From NCBI GenBank assembly GCA_910578425.1, contig CAJTQX010000006.1, positions 1-64,000 of the forward strand: a stretch of DNA of 64,000 nucleotides. Reading direction: 5' to 3'. Numbering within the stretch: the stretch's first letter is position 1; every line of letters starts with the position of its first letter. The position numbers and the translations under genes were made by a program. Shown here piece by piece: positions 1-7,052 of this stretch. Origin of the DNA: an uncultured Anaerotignum sp. GTDB taxonomy: Bacteria > Bacillota > Clostridia > Lachnospirales > Anaerotignaceae. The notes beneath the pieces were generated by a model that saw only the letters and a list, made by a program, of their open reading frames with translations, made no database searches and was not told the origin of the DNA.

Positions 1-91
1 CTCGGTTGGCTTTCCCCTGTTGAGTTCCTTGTCCAATATGTTTGACAATCTTACAGAAGATAAAATGAAAAAAACGAAAGAGGTGGTATGT

Positions 92-1273
92 ATGGAAGAT
101 TTTTTAAGTGCAGCCAGGCAGATGGAAGAGGAACTGATTCGGAACCGGAGATATTTGCATCAGAATGCGGAACTGGGTTTCGCGCTGCCGAAAACGAAGG
201 CATATTTATTGAAAGAACTGCGTGCATATGGCTATGAACCGGAACTTCTCGGCGAAGGTATTGTATGTGTATGCGGCAAACCCGGAAAAACAATTATGCT
301 TAGGGCAGATATGGATGCATTGCCGCAGAAAGAGGTATCCGGACTTGACTTTGCGTGTACAGATGGAGCCTGCCATTCTTGCGGCCACGATGCACATATG
401 GCGATGATGCTGGGGGTTGCGAAGCTCTTAAAAGAACACGAAGCATCATTGCAGGGATGTGTAAAAATTATTTTCCAGGCAGCGGAAGAACTGCTGGAGG
501 GTTCGGCAAAAATGATCGAGGCAGGCGTGCTGGAAAATCCAAAAGTAGATGCGGCGATGACATTTCATATTGGGTTCGGCCCAGGCGATTTATATGAAAA
601 TACTGTAGGCCGACTGGTTTACAGTCCGAAAAGAATGCTATCATCGGCGGATGCTTTTCGGATTACAGTAACTGGCAGGAGTGCTCATGGCAGCACGCCT
701 TATGCGGGCATTTCTGCATTGAATGCCGCTGCGAATATCATAGTAGCAATCCAGCAGATTCTTGCCTCGGAGGTTGCCTGTACGGAACCGTCTGTCATTT
801 CCGTCTGCCATCTGGAATCCGGCTCCAGCTCCAATATCATTCCGGACAAAGCAGTGATGGAAGGAAGCATTCGGGCATACAGCCGGGAAAACCGCCGGTT
901 CCTAAAAGACCGCTTGGCAGAGGTCAGCCGCAATATTGGAGCAAACTGGCATACAGAGGTGGAAACCATCTTTACCCACGGGGTAGGACCGACAATCAAT
1001 GATCCAGAGCTTGCGGAAGAACTGGCGGGCTATTGCAGCGAAGTAATGAAAGAAATTACTGTTGTGCCACAGTTGACCTATTCTGAGGATTTTGCCAATT
1101 ACGGGGAACATGTGCCTTCGTTTTTTGCATCATTATGCGCGGGGACGCCGCAGCAGGGCCATAAGCATTCTCTGCATGATCCTGCTGCGACATTTGAAGA
1201 GGAGGCAATGGTTTACGGTGTGGCTGCATTTTGCAACAGTGCCGTAAAATGGCTTGCGAATCATTGCGAATAG
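92..1273 (+). CDS. M20 family metallo-amidohydrolase
   Basis: A 393-residue cytosolic zinc amidohydrolase of the M20D (hippurate hydrolase / N-acyl amino acid deacylase / AbgA-like) group. Visible motifs are LRADMDALP at about residue 70, CGHDAH at about 97-102, QAAEE further on, a central dimerisation lid (TGRSAHGSTP) and a C-terminal HSLHDP that supplies a metal ligand. The ATG at 92 is chosen because AGAGGTGG lies just upstream with good spacing; in-frame starts at 20 and 65 lack such a site. A membrane transporter follows 24 bases later, so the pair probably imports and hydrolyses an N-acylated or amide-linked substrate. The substrate cannot be read from the sequence. Confidence 0.93.
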   Translation: MEDFLSAARQMEEELIRNRRYLHQNAELGFALPKTKAYLLKELRAYGYEPELLGEGIVCVCGKPGKTIMLRADMDALPQKEVSGLDFACTDGACHSCGHDAHMAMMLGVAKLLKEHEASLQGCVKIIFQAAEELLEGSAKMIEAGVLENPKVDAAMTFHIGFGPGDLYENTVGRLVYSPKRMLSSADAFRITVTGRSAHGSTPYAGISALNAAANIIVAIQQILASEVACTEPSVISVCHLESGSSSNIIPDKAVMEGSIRAYSRENRRFLKDRLAEVSRNIGANWHTEVETIFTHGVGPTINDPELAEELAGYCSEVMKEITVVPQLTYSEDFANYGEHVPSFFASLCAGTPQQGHKHSLHDPAATFEEEAMVYGVAAFCNSAVKWLANHCE

Positions 1274-1297
1274 GAAAGAGAAAGGGGGAAATAAATA

Positions 1298-2467
1298 ATG
1301 AATGGATTATATGCACTTACCATTATTATGCTGATTTACGCATTAGGCGACATCATTGCCACAAAGACAAAAGCGGTTATTTCCATGCTTTTTGTAGGTG
1401 CGATCGTATTTGCGCTTGGTTTCTGGAACGGACTGCCGCCCACCATTTTTGACGATTCTTCTCTGAAAATGTTTTCCAGCGTCACCATTGGACTGATGTT
1501 GGTACATATGGGAACGACAATTAAACTGAGAGATTTAATTGAGGAATATAAAACGGTAATTATTGTGCTTTGCTCCACGCTTGGTATTTGTGCAGGGGTT
1601 TATTTATTGGGCGGAATGTTCATAGATAAGGATTATGCGCTGATTGGAGCGCCGATTCTTGGTGGTGCTGTTGTAGCATTTCTGGTTATGTCCGAAGCGA
1701 TGCAGAGCGTTGGCGCAGATGTTGTTGCGTTTGGCTCATTGATTTTGGTTGTTCAGGGTATTGTAGGGTTTCCTATTGCGTCCATTCTGTGCAAAAAAGA
1801 GGCGAATCGGTTAAAAGGAGAAATTAACGCCGGCAGATTGGTGCTGCATAAGCCTACAGAAAGTGTTTCCGGAAAATCAAAATGGCAGATTTTCCCAGCT
1901 ATACCAGAAAAATATAATGGCTCTAATCTTTTAATTTCAAAGCTGGCCATTGTAGCCTGTTTGGCAAAATGCTTATCTGATCTGACAGATGGCAATGTGA
2001 ATATGCTCGCAATCTGCCTCGTCCTTGGCGTTATCTTCAGAGAATTGGGATTTTTGGAAGAGGCACCGTTGACAAAGGCAAATGGTTTTACATTTGTAAT
2101 TGGGGCAGCAACGGTCAATGTTTTTGCCAGTTTGGCGACTTCCACGCCGCAGATGGTGCTTTCCATGCTGAAACCATTGCTTATTGTAATTGTAATTGGG
2201 GTACTCAGCTGTGCTGTGGTTGCCATCATTGTCGGTAAAATTTTCAAGCAGAGTTGGTATATGTCGGTTGCAATGGGTGCTACAGCGTTATTCGGTTTCC
2301 CCGGAACATTCATCGTATCTAATGAGGTTGCAAATGCAGTAGGGGAAACAGAAGAAGAAAAAGCGATTATCTCGCAAAATATCACACCAAAGATGATTAT
2401 TTCCGGTATGGTATCCGTTTCTATTGTATCTGTAATTGTAGCCGGCATTATGGCAAAATGGGTATAA
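1298..2467 (+). CDS. Polytopic membrane transporter of unknown substrate, paired with the amidohydrolase
   Basis: A 389-residue, very hydrophobic protein with about ten predicted membrane segments and a polar cytosolic stretch near residues 165-210. The ribosome binding site AAAGGGGG lies before the ATG. It follows the M20 amidohydrolase closely on the same strand, so the two are probably one operon and this protein likely moves the amidohydrolase substrate or product. The fold resembles secondary carriers with inverted repeats, but I do not recognise a named family with certainty. No ATPase or phosphotransferase motif is present. Confidence 0.8.
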   Translation: MNGLYALTIIMLIYALGDIIATKTKAVISMLFVGAIVFALGFWNGLPPTIFDDSSLKMFSSVTIGLMLVHMGTTIKLRDLIEEYKTVIIVLCSTLGICAGVYLLGGMFIDKDYALIGAPILGGAVVAFLVMSEAMQSVGADVVAFGSLILVVQGIVGFPIASILCKKEANRLKGEINAGRLVLHKPTESVSGKSKWQIFPAIPEKYNGSNLLISKLAIVACLAKCLSDLTDGNVNMLAICLVLGVIFRELGFLEEAPLTKANGFTFVIGAATVNVFASLATSTPQMVLSMLKPLLIVIVIGVLSCAVVAIIVGKIFKQSWYMSVAMGATALFGFPGTFIVSNEVANAVGETEEEKAIISQNITPKMIISGMVSVSIVSVIVAGIMAKWV

Positions 2468-2526
2468 ACTATTGTATGAAATAAAATTTGAAAATTTTTA
2501 ATTTACCTGAATCTGGTAATTCCAAA

Positions 2527-2577
2527 TCCCCCGCCAGGTCCTTAACCCGCTGGATTTGCCGGGGGAAATTATTTTAC
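2527..2577 (+). terminator. Probable terminator of the amidohydrolase-transporter operon
   Basis: TCCCCCG (from 2527) pairs with CGGGGGA (ending 2566), with an inner CCAG/CTGG pairing, followed by the T-rich stretch AAATTATTTTA. It lies 60 bases after the transporter stop. Confidence 0.55.
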
Positions 2578-2603
2578 CATACCGGAATTTGACATAGTAC
2601 ATT

Positions 2604-2640
2604 ATAGTATGCCAGAATTTCTTAGTTTCCGGCATACTAT
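2604..2640. repeat. Perfect-ended palindrome between convergent genes
   Basis: ATAGTATGCC at 2604-2613 is the exact reverse complement of GGCATACTAT at 2631-2640, and the stem continues inward for three more pairs after one mismatch. It lies between the plus-strand transporter and the minus-strand gene ending at 2727. It may act as a second or bidirectional terminator, but no T-run follows. Confidence 0.5.
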
Positions 2641-2726
2641 ATGGATTCTTATGGTTTTTCATATGATGGTTAATTCATTCTTGGGTTTGACACTTACTCT
2701 TTGTCAAACTATTATATTCTGACGAT

Positions 2727-3809
2727 TCATTTTATCCGATATTCAAAAGTGTCTAAATAACCCATTCCATCGCTGCTTTCAAATTCTGTTACTACGACAT
2801 AATATGGTTCGCCATCATATTTTTTCAGTATTCTTTGTTTCGTTACTTCATAGCCCTTTGTGGGAACCGTATTTTTCAGTGCTAATTCCTTCAGCCATTC
2901 CTCATCAATTTCGTCAACCATTTCCTTATCAGCATTGTTAATGCTGCCGGTCGGATTTCCTTTTATAAAAATATTATCTACAATGCCGTTTTCGACCGTA
3001 ATATAATAACCATCCTCTGTTACAAAATTTCCGTTTTTACGGTACATACTGATAGATGTGGAAATGATCTCGCTGCCCAGATAGGCATTTGCCATATTTG
3101 TTTTTACTTCAAAATTTGCAAGTTCAAAATCTTTATCTAAATTGTTTTTGATATAAGCAGCGATTTCATCAACATTTTGGGTTTCAGTGGAATAATGGAT
3201 TTCACTGGTCGGTACGATTCTTTCCGTTTTAGAGTCCGATGCAGAATACCTGTCCTCTCTTTCTTCGGAATCCCTGTCCTCTCTTTTTAAGGAATATCCG
3301 TCCTCTCTTTCTTCGGAAGAAACAGCCTGTTCCCTGGCTTTGTCGTCCGTAAGACTTACGATGTCCACCTTGTTGCCCTCACTGTCCCATGACACACGTA
3401 ATCCCGATATTTCCGAAACAAACCTTGCGGGAATATACATCCGATCATTTACAATAACGGGCCTGGTATCCATTTTTTTCGTTTGGGTTTGCTGTCCCTG
3501 CTCCAGCAGCACAGTTTCCCTGTCTGCCGTAAAATACATTTTCCCCTGCGAAGTGGAAATAACTGCGGTATTCGTTTCTTGCTGCCATATGATTTCACTG
3601 TCAAGTAATACGTCTATGTCCCGGAGGGAAAGTAATTTATTTATGTCCCGGAGGGAAAGCATGAGCCTGTCATCACAGATAATCGGTTCGTTTTTATTGC
3701 GAAATTCCTTTTTATTCACATAAATCGCAATTTCACTATCCTTTGCAAAACAGGATGTTGGAAATACGAAAATAAAAGACAACATTAAAACGAAAGTTTT
3801 TATTTTCAT
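2727..3809 (-). CDS. Secreted protein with copper-amine-oxidase-like N-terminal (stalk) domain
   Basis: A 360-residue protein with a clear signal peptide (MKIKTFVLMLSF, hydrophobic core, cleavage near FA-KD). Residues of about 25-150 match the copper amine oxidase N-terminal-like domain that clostridia use as an exported, wall-associated module (IPARFVSEISG, WDSEGNKVDI). No oxidase catalytic domain is present, so enzyme activity is not implied. A charged linker at about residues 160-195 is a short tandem repeat (units such as SEEREDGYS and SEEREDRYS), and SLRDI is also duplicated by a 27-base repeat. It is the last gene of the BlaI-type operon that starts near 6013. The function is unknown. 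Confidence 0.82.
   Translation of the reverse strand: MKIKTFVLMLSFIFVFPTSCFAKDSEIAIYVNKKEFRNKNEPIICDDRLMLSLRDINKLLSLRDIDVLLDSEIIWQQETNTAVISTSQGKMYFTADRETVLLEQGQQTQTKKMDTRPVIVNDRMYIPARFVSEISGLRVSWDSEGNKVDIVSLTDDKAREQAVSSEEREDGYSLKREDRDSEEREDRYSASDSKTERIVPTSEIHYSTETQNVDEIAAYIKNNLDKDFELANFEVKTNMANAYLGSEIISTSISMYRKNGNFVTEDGYYITVENGIVDNIFIKGNPTGSINNADKEMVDEIDEEWLKELALKNTVPTKGYEVTKQRILKKYDGEPYYVVVTEFESSDGMGYLDTFEYRIK
3250..3320. repeat. In-gene tandem repeat in the stalk-domain gene
   Basis: Three imperfect units of about 30 bases, each containing TCCTCTCTTT, encode the Glu/Arg/Asp-rich linker. A second in-gene duplication of 18 identical bases, TATGTCCCGGAGGGAAAG, occurs at 3615 and 3642, 27 bases apart, so both keep the reading frame. 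Confidence 0.75.
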
Positions 3810-3836
3810 AATAGCCTGCCTTTCTTATATGAGTGT

Positions 3837-4205
3837 CTATTTGCCGCCGTTCCCCTTTCTTTTGGCGAGCAGCTCCTCAACCACTGAATCATAGTCATTC
3901 CCAGCGTATCTGTGCAGGGACAGATATTCCTCCTCTGTCAGCGCGTATGATATTCCATCATGGACAAGCACCACAGCCGTCACATGTACACCATTTTCCT
4001 CTACATCCATCTGCGGTATTTCCGTATAGCCCTCCGGCAGGAAATATTCATGCAAATTCCCGTCCTCTGCAATATTTTCCACCGCAGTATCATTCCCGCT
4101 GTTCCCTGCTGTTTCCCTGCCCTGTATCTGCGCAAAAACGAACAGTGCCAGCAGTACCCCAATGCCGGTAAAGCGGAATGCCCTGCCTTTGAAATCCCGT
4201 TCCAA
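3837..4205 (-). CDS. Small single-pass membrane protein of the BlaI/M56 operon
   Basis: About 122 residues. A short basic N-terminus precedes one membrane helix (TGIGVLLALFVFAQ), followed by a polar extracytoplasmic region rich in Glu and Asp. I prefer a TTG start at 4205 because GGGGGAGG stands 8 bases upstream; a TTG at 4223 would overlap that site. It lies between the M56 peptidase (38 bases upstream) and the stalk-domain protein (27 bases downstream) on the same strand. I do not recognise the family. It may be an accessory to, or a target of, the membrane peptidase. Confidence 0.7.
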   Translation of the reverse strand: MERDFKGRAFRFTGIGVLLALFVFAQIQGRETAGNSGNDTAVENIAEDGNLHEYFLPEGYTEIPQMDVEENGVHVTAVVLVHDGISYALTEEEYLSLHRYAGNDYDSVVEELLAKRKGNGGK

Positions 4206-4242
4206 TCCAACCGCCTCCCCCAATTTCTCTTTTCAAAAGATA

Positions 4243-5643
4243 TCATTCATGGTTACATTCATATGTAATGTTTCTCTGCATCCAATCACTGCTCGTAAGC
4301 ATCTTGCCGCAGGATTCGCATACCCTTGCCGCATAAGTCAAAAGTTTGCAGGAACCATCGTTGCTTTTCAGGTGGCATTTCAAGTTTGCATTCTGAAAAA
4401 TATGCTCATGCGGCGGCACATCCGCAGCCTGTCCGGAAAAATTTTCCCTCGTCCCATCCGGATAAACAATACTGCATTCCGCCGCGCCGCTTATTTTCGG
4501 TATCATCCCTTCCAACAGCGTTGCCCTGTCAACAGGAATATACTCAAACCCGTTATCGTTTTCAGAACATTTCTCTATATAAGATTCCTCTTTTTCAGAG
4601 AGGCACAGATGGTTGGAAAACACAAAAAACGTCGCATGATCCAACCCCTTCGCAAAGGAATTTGCGTATGCAATCATACAGACTGCCCCTGTCAGTATGA
4701 TTGTCTTTGCCAATTTTGCCGTTCCGCACTTATTTTGGAAAACCCCTTCAAATCTTTTCTTAACAAAATCAGCATTCTGTTCCCTGCTGAAGCATGCCGC
4801 CGCGGTCTGTCCCTTCCGTTTTTTCTGCCCCTGCTGTTCTTTCATCATTTTCAGCAGCGTATTACTGTAAGCGCGGCGGGAAGATACGTCCGCAGCTTCC
4901 AGCACCGTTTCATCGCACCTCAATTCCAGCCATCCGAAAAGTGTCTTTTTCGTCATATGCGCCAGAGGGTTGAACCAGAAAATACCGCACAGCACAAGAG
5001 CTGCAACCTTTGCGGCGACATCATGCTTTTCAATATGTGTCAGCTCGTGCCGCAAAACAATATTGATTTCGTGCGCGTCCAGCCGTTCCAGCAGATATTC
5101 CGGCACCAATACGGCATGTCGCGCCACGCCGACCGTACAGATTTTCGTTGCCTCCGTAGTCGAAAGCAGTCTTATTTTCCCTGTTTGCAGCTTCTTTTCC
5201 CTGCAAAGTGCGTCAAATTCCGTCCGCCATGCCCCTTTTGGGATTTCATGCGAATTTTCTCTGACCCTGCGAAGAAATGCAGCATAAACAGCCGCATGAA
5301 AAATCAGATATATCACCATGCCGCAAAGCCACAGGATTTGAACCACATCCGCAAAATGAACCGCTTCCCGCAAGGCATATACTGCATTTTTCAGCGTCCC
5401 TTTTTCCAAAAAAACGATTAAGTCATACTCCAGCAGAAATTTAGCAGACTGATCCCATATTGACCATGGCAAAAAATATGGGATAATCAGCGAAAGCATG
5501 ACAAATTTATTCAGCCTTGCCGTAAAGTTGGCTGATGTTAAATCATATATCAGCGTCTGTGACACAAGGAAAAAGCCGCTGATCATACTGCCGGAAAGGG
5601 TAAGCATGCACACCAGAATGAATATTCCGTTAACGGTTTCCAT
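4243..5643 (-). CDS. M56 (BlaR1-type) membrane metallopeptidase / signal transducer
   Basis: A 466-residue membrane protein with four membrane segments around a cytosolic zinc peptidase loop carrying HELTH at residues 199-203 and a downstream ELRCDE motif, as in BlaR1/MecR1. In that family, ligand sensing triggers cleavage of the BlaI repressor. It starts inside the 3' end of the blaI-type gene (14-base overlap), which indicates translational coupling. Classical BlaR1 carries a penicillin-binding domain after the last helix. Here the roughly 130-residue tail is instead short and Cys/His-rich (HEHIF, CHLKSNDGSC, CESC, ECNH), so the signal is probably not a beta-lactam. No beta-lactamase gene is nearby. 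Confidence 0.88.
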   Translation of the reverse strand: METVNGIFILVCMLTLSGSMISGFFLVSQTLIYDLTSANFTARLNKFVMLSLIIPYFLPWSIWDQSAKFLLEYDLIVFLEKGTLKNAVYALREAVHFADVVQILWLCGMVIYLIFHAAVYAAFLRRVRENSHEIPKGAWRTEFDALCREKKLQTGKIRLLSTTEATKICTVGVARHAVLVPEYLLERLDAHEINIVLRHELTHIEKHDVAAKVAALVLCGIFWFNPLAHMTKKTLFGWLELRCDETVLEAADVSSRRAYSNTLLKMMKEQQGQKKRKGQTAAACFSREQNADFVKKRFEGVFQNKCGTAKLAKTIILTGAVCMIAYANSFAKGLDHATFFVFSNHLCLSEKEESYIEKCSENDNGFEYIPVDRATLLEGMIPKISGAAECSIVYPDGTRENFSGQAADVPPHEHIFQNANLKCHLKSNDGSCKLLTYAARVCESCGKMLTSSDWMQRNITYECNHE

Positions 5644-6013
5644 CCAGCCGCTTCACCCAATCCTTTATATCCTCAAATTCCTCGTCTGTGAAATCCCGTT
5701 CCTCCGAAAACGCGGCAAGGAAATTATGCAGGGAGCCCTGGAAATAACGTTCCACAAACGCCGCCGCACCGTTCAGCGTTTCTCCCTCTTTCAGCACAGC
5801 CGTATAGAAAAACGCAGGGCCTCTTTTCGTGGAGGTTACAAAGCCCTTTTTATCCATACGCCTTAATATCGTCCCCGCTGTGTTGTAAGACCATTTAATA
5901 TTGTTTTCCGTCTCCATCAGCTGCGTAACCTGCGCAACGGACAAAGCGTCATCTGCCTTCCATAATAATTTCAGAATCGCTGATTCTGTACTGGATACCC
6001 TCTTTTTTTCCAT
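5630..6013 (-). CDS. BlaI/MecI/CopY-family transcriptional repressor
   Basis: A 127-residue winged-helix repressor. The N-terminus has the family pattern STESAILKLLWKADDALSVA, then the recognition region WSYNTAGTILRRM, then a dimerisation tail. In this family the M56 partner cleaves or inactivates the repressor. The ATG at 6013 has AAAGGAGAG upstream. It is first in a four-gene operon with the M56 peptidase, a small membrane protein and the stalk-domain protein. A dyad just upstream fits autoregulation. Confidence 0.93.
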   Translation of the reverse strand: MEKKRVSSTESAILKLLWKADDALSVAQVTQLMETENNIKWSYNTAGTILRRMDKKGFVTSTKRGPAFFYTAVLKEGETLNGAAAFVERYFQGSLHNFLAAFSEERDFTDEEFEDIKDWVKRLDGNR

Positions 6014-6039
6014 AAACTTCTCTCCTTTCTCAATACAAA

Positions 6040-6052
6040 ACTACTCCGTAGT
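6040..6052. promoter_or_regulatory. Candidate BlaI-type operator
   Basis: The perfect dyad ACTAC-TCC-GTAGT lies about 27 bases upstream of the repressor start. BlaI/MecI-type operators commonly contain TAC/GTA half-sites of this kind. That this protein binds it is inference. Confidence 0.55.
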
Positions 6053-6187
6053 CATATCTTATATTACCATTCTTTCGGAAAAATAGCAAGCCATCTCAGA
6101 GAAATTTTCAGTTAAAAAGCATTTTTAATTTTTATATGTTTCTTTCATTTTCGGAATATAAGCAGCCGCCCAGAGAACATTTGTCAA

Positions 6188-6218
6188 GGGGGATTTCACC
6201 ATAAAGATGAAATCCCCC
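6188..6218. terminator. Strong hairpin after the small reading frame / arr
   Basis: GGGGGATTTCA (6188-6198) and TGAAATCCCCC (6208-6218) form a perfect 11-pair stem with a 9-base loop. It begins 22 bases beyond the stop at 6241 of the small minus-strand reading frame. The T-run is poor on both strands, so it may be a processing or stability hairpin instead. Confidence 0.5.
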
Positions 6219-6240
6219 CGATAAGCCGGAAATCAATAAT

Positions 6241-6408
6241 TTAACCGTAACCATGAGTAGCATGTTCCCATTTCCCATTGGTGCTGCGAACAAGAACCCA
6301 TTTCCAATCTTCATAAGTGGAGTTCGGTTCAAGCGAACCATTCCCTCCCAAATCCAGGTCTGTGCATTGATACAAGCAAAGTATGCCACCAGCACCGGCA
6401 GCTTTCAA
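6241..6408 (-). CDS. Possible small or truncated gene, 55 codons
   Basis: Read from a TTG at 6408 to TAA at 6241, this frame gives a peptide ending in WKWVLVRSTNGKWEHATHG, a composition that looks like real protein (Trp/Lys/Asn-rich, no rare runs) although no family is recognised. A stop (TGA) precedes the TTG and there is no convincing ribosome binding site, so it may be the C-terminal relic of a longer gene. It lies downstream of arr on the same strand and is followed by a strong hairpin. A competing frame over 6132-6395 is less protein-like. Confidence 0.35.
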   Translation of the reverse strand: MKAAGAGGILCLYQCTDLDLGGNGSLEPNSTYEDWKWVLVRSTNGKWEHATHGYG

Positions 6409-6446
6409 TTCTCATTGCTTTTTTAACATGACAGGAAACCCATTTT

Positions 6447-6878
6447 TTACGTATTTATGGCTTCAATCCCCTGCCGTTTCAGTTCCTCCAGATGTTCCCG
6501 CATCTGCCGGAGCTGTTCTTCGGAATGTCCTTCCCATTCCGTTACCTCTCCCACCACGCGCAGAGGATGTCTGCTGCGGTATGACCTTGTAGGGTTCCCG
6601 GGAAATTTTTTATCCGTCAGATTCGGATCATTTTCAAATGCCCCTGTCGGTTCTACGCGGTAAATCCGCACGGGCGCATCTCCAACAGCAAGCTCCGCCC
6701 CCCATATGGCGGCGTCCATAGTAGCAGAGAAATAAACGAAATTCGCCTTTTGCCGGCTGCCATAATTGGAACGGAAGCCTGGTTCCAGAAAATCCCCTGC
6801 CCGCAAGTTCGCCTTCGTTCCATGAAAAAACGGGCCGAAATCCAAAACTGCTCCCTCAGAAAGCTTATCGTTATGCAT
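6447..6878 (-). CDS. arr: Rifamycin NAD+ ADP-ribosyltransferase Arr
   Basis: 143 residues, the usual Arr length. It shows the family signatures FHGTKANLRAGDFL, FRSNYG, ANFVYFSATMDAAIWGAELA, VEPTGAFENDPNLTDKKFPG and YRSRHPLRVVGEV. Arr transfers ADP-ribose from NAD+ to a hydroxyl of the rifamycin ansa bridge and so inactivates rifampicin. The ATG at 6878 has AAAGGGGG upstream. It is expressed alone or with the small frame downstream, and no mobile-element genes flank it. Assignment to Arr is firm; actual resistance is an inference from family knowledge. Confidence 0.95.
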   Translation of the reverse strand: MHNDKLSEGAVLDFGPFFHGTKANLRAGDFLEPGFRSNYGSRQKANFVYFSATMDAAIWGAELAVGDAPVRIYRVEPTGAFENDPNLTDKKFPGNPTRSYRSRHPLRVVGEVTEWEGHSEEQLRQMREHLEELKRQGIEAINT

Positions 6879-6993
6879 AGTATTCCCCCTTTGGAATGTA
6901 GTGGAAGTCCATTTTATAACGTTGCCGCCGCAAATACAAGACTTGAATTTCGCAGAAATTTATGGTATTATGAAATTGTAAGCGGGATACGAA

Positions 6994-7017
6994 AAAGGCA
7001 GGGTTCTCCCTGCCTTT
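6994..7017 (-). terminator. Terminator of lepA
   Basis: AAAGGCAGGG (6994-7003) and CCCTGCCTTT (7008-7017) form a 10-pair stem with a TTCT loop. On the minus strand it is followed by TTTTTC, 36 bases after the lepA stop. Confidence 0.8.
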
Positions 7018-7052
7018 CTGCATATCCAAATATCTGTTTTCCGCACAGCCGG

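Noticed and set aside
4243..6013. Beta-lactam resistance locus
   Set aside because: Despite the BlaI/M56 pair, there is no beta-lactamase or PBP2a-like gene nearby and the peptidase has no penicillin-binding sensor domain.
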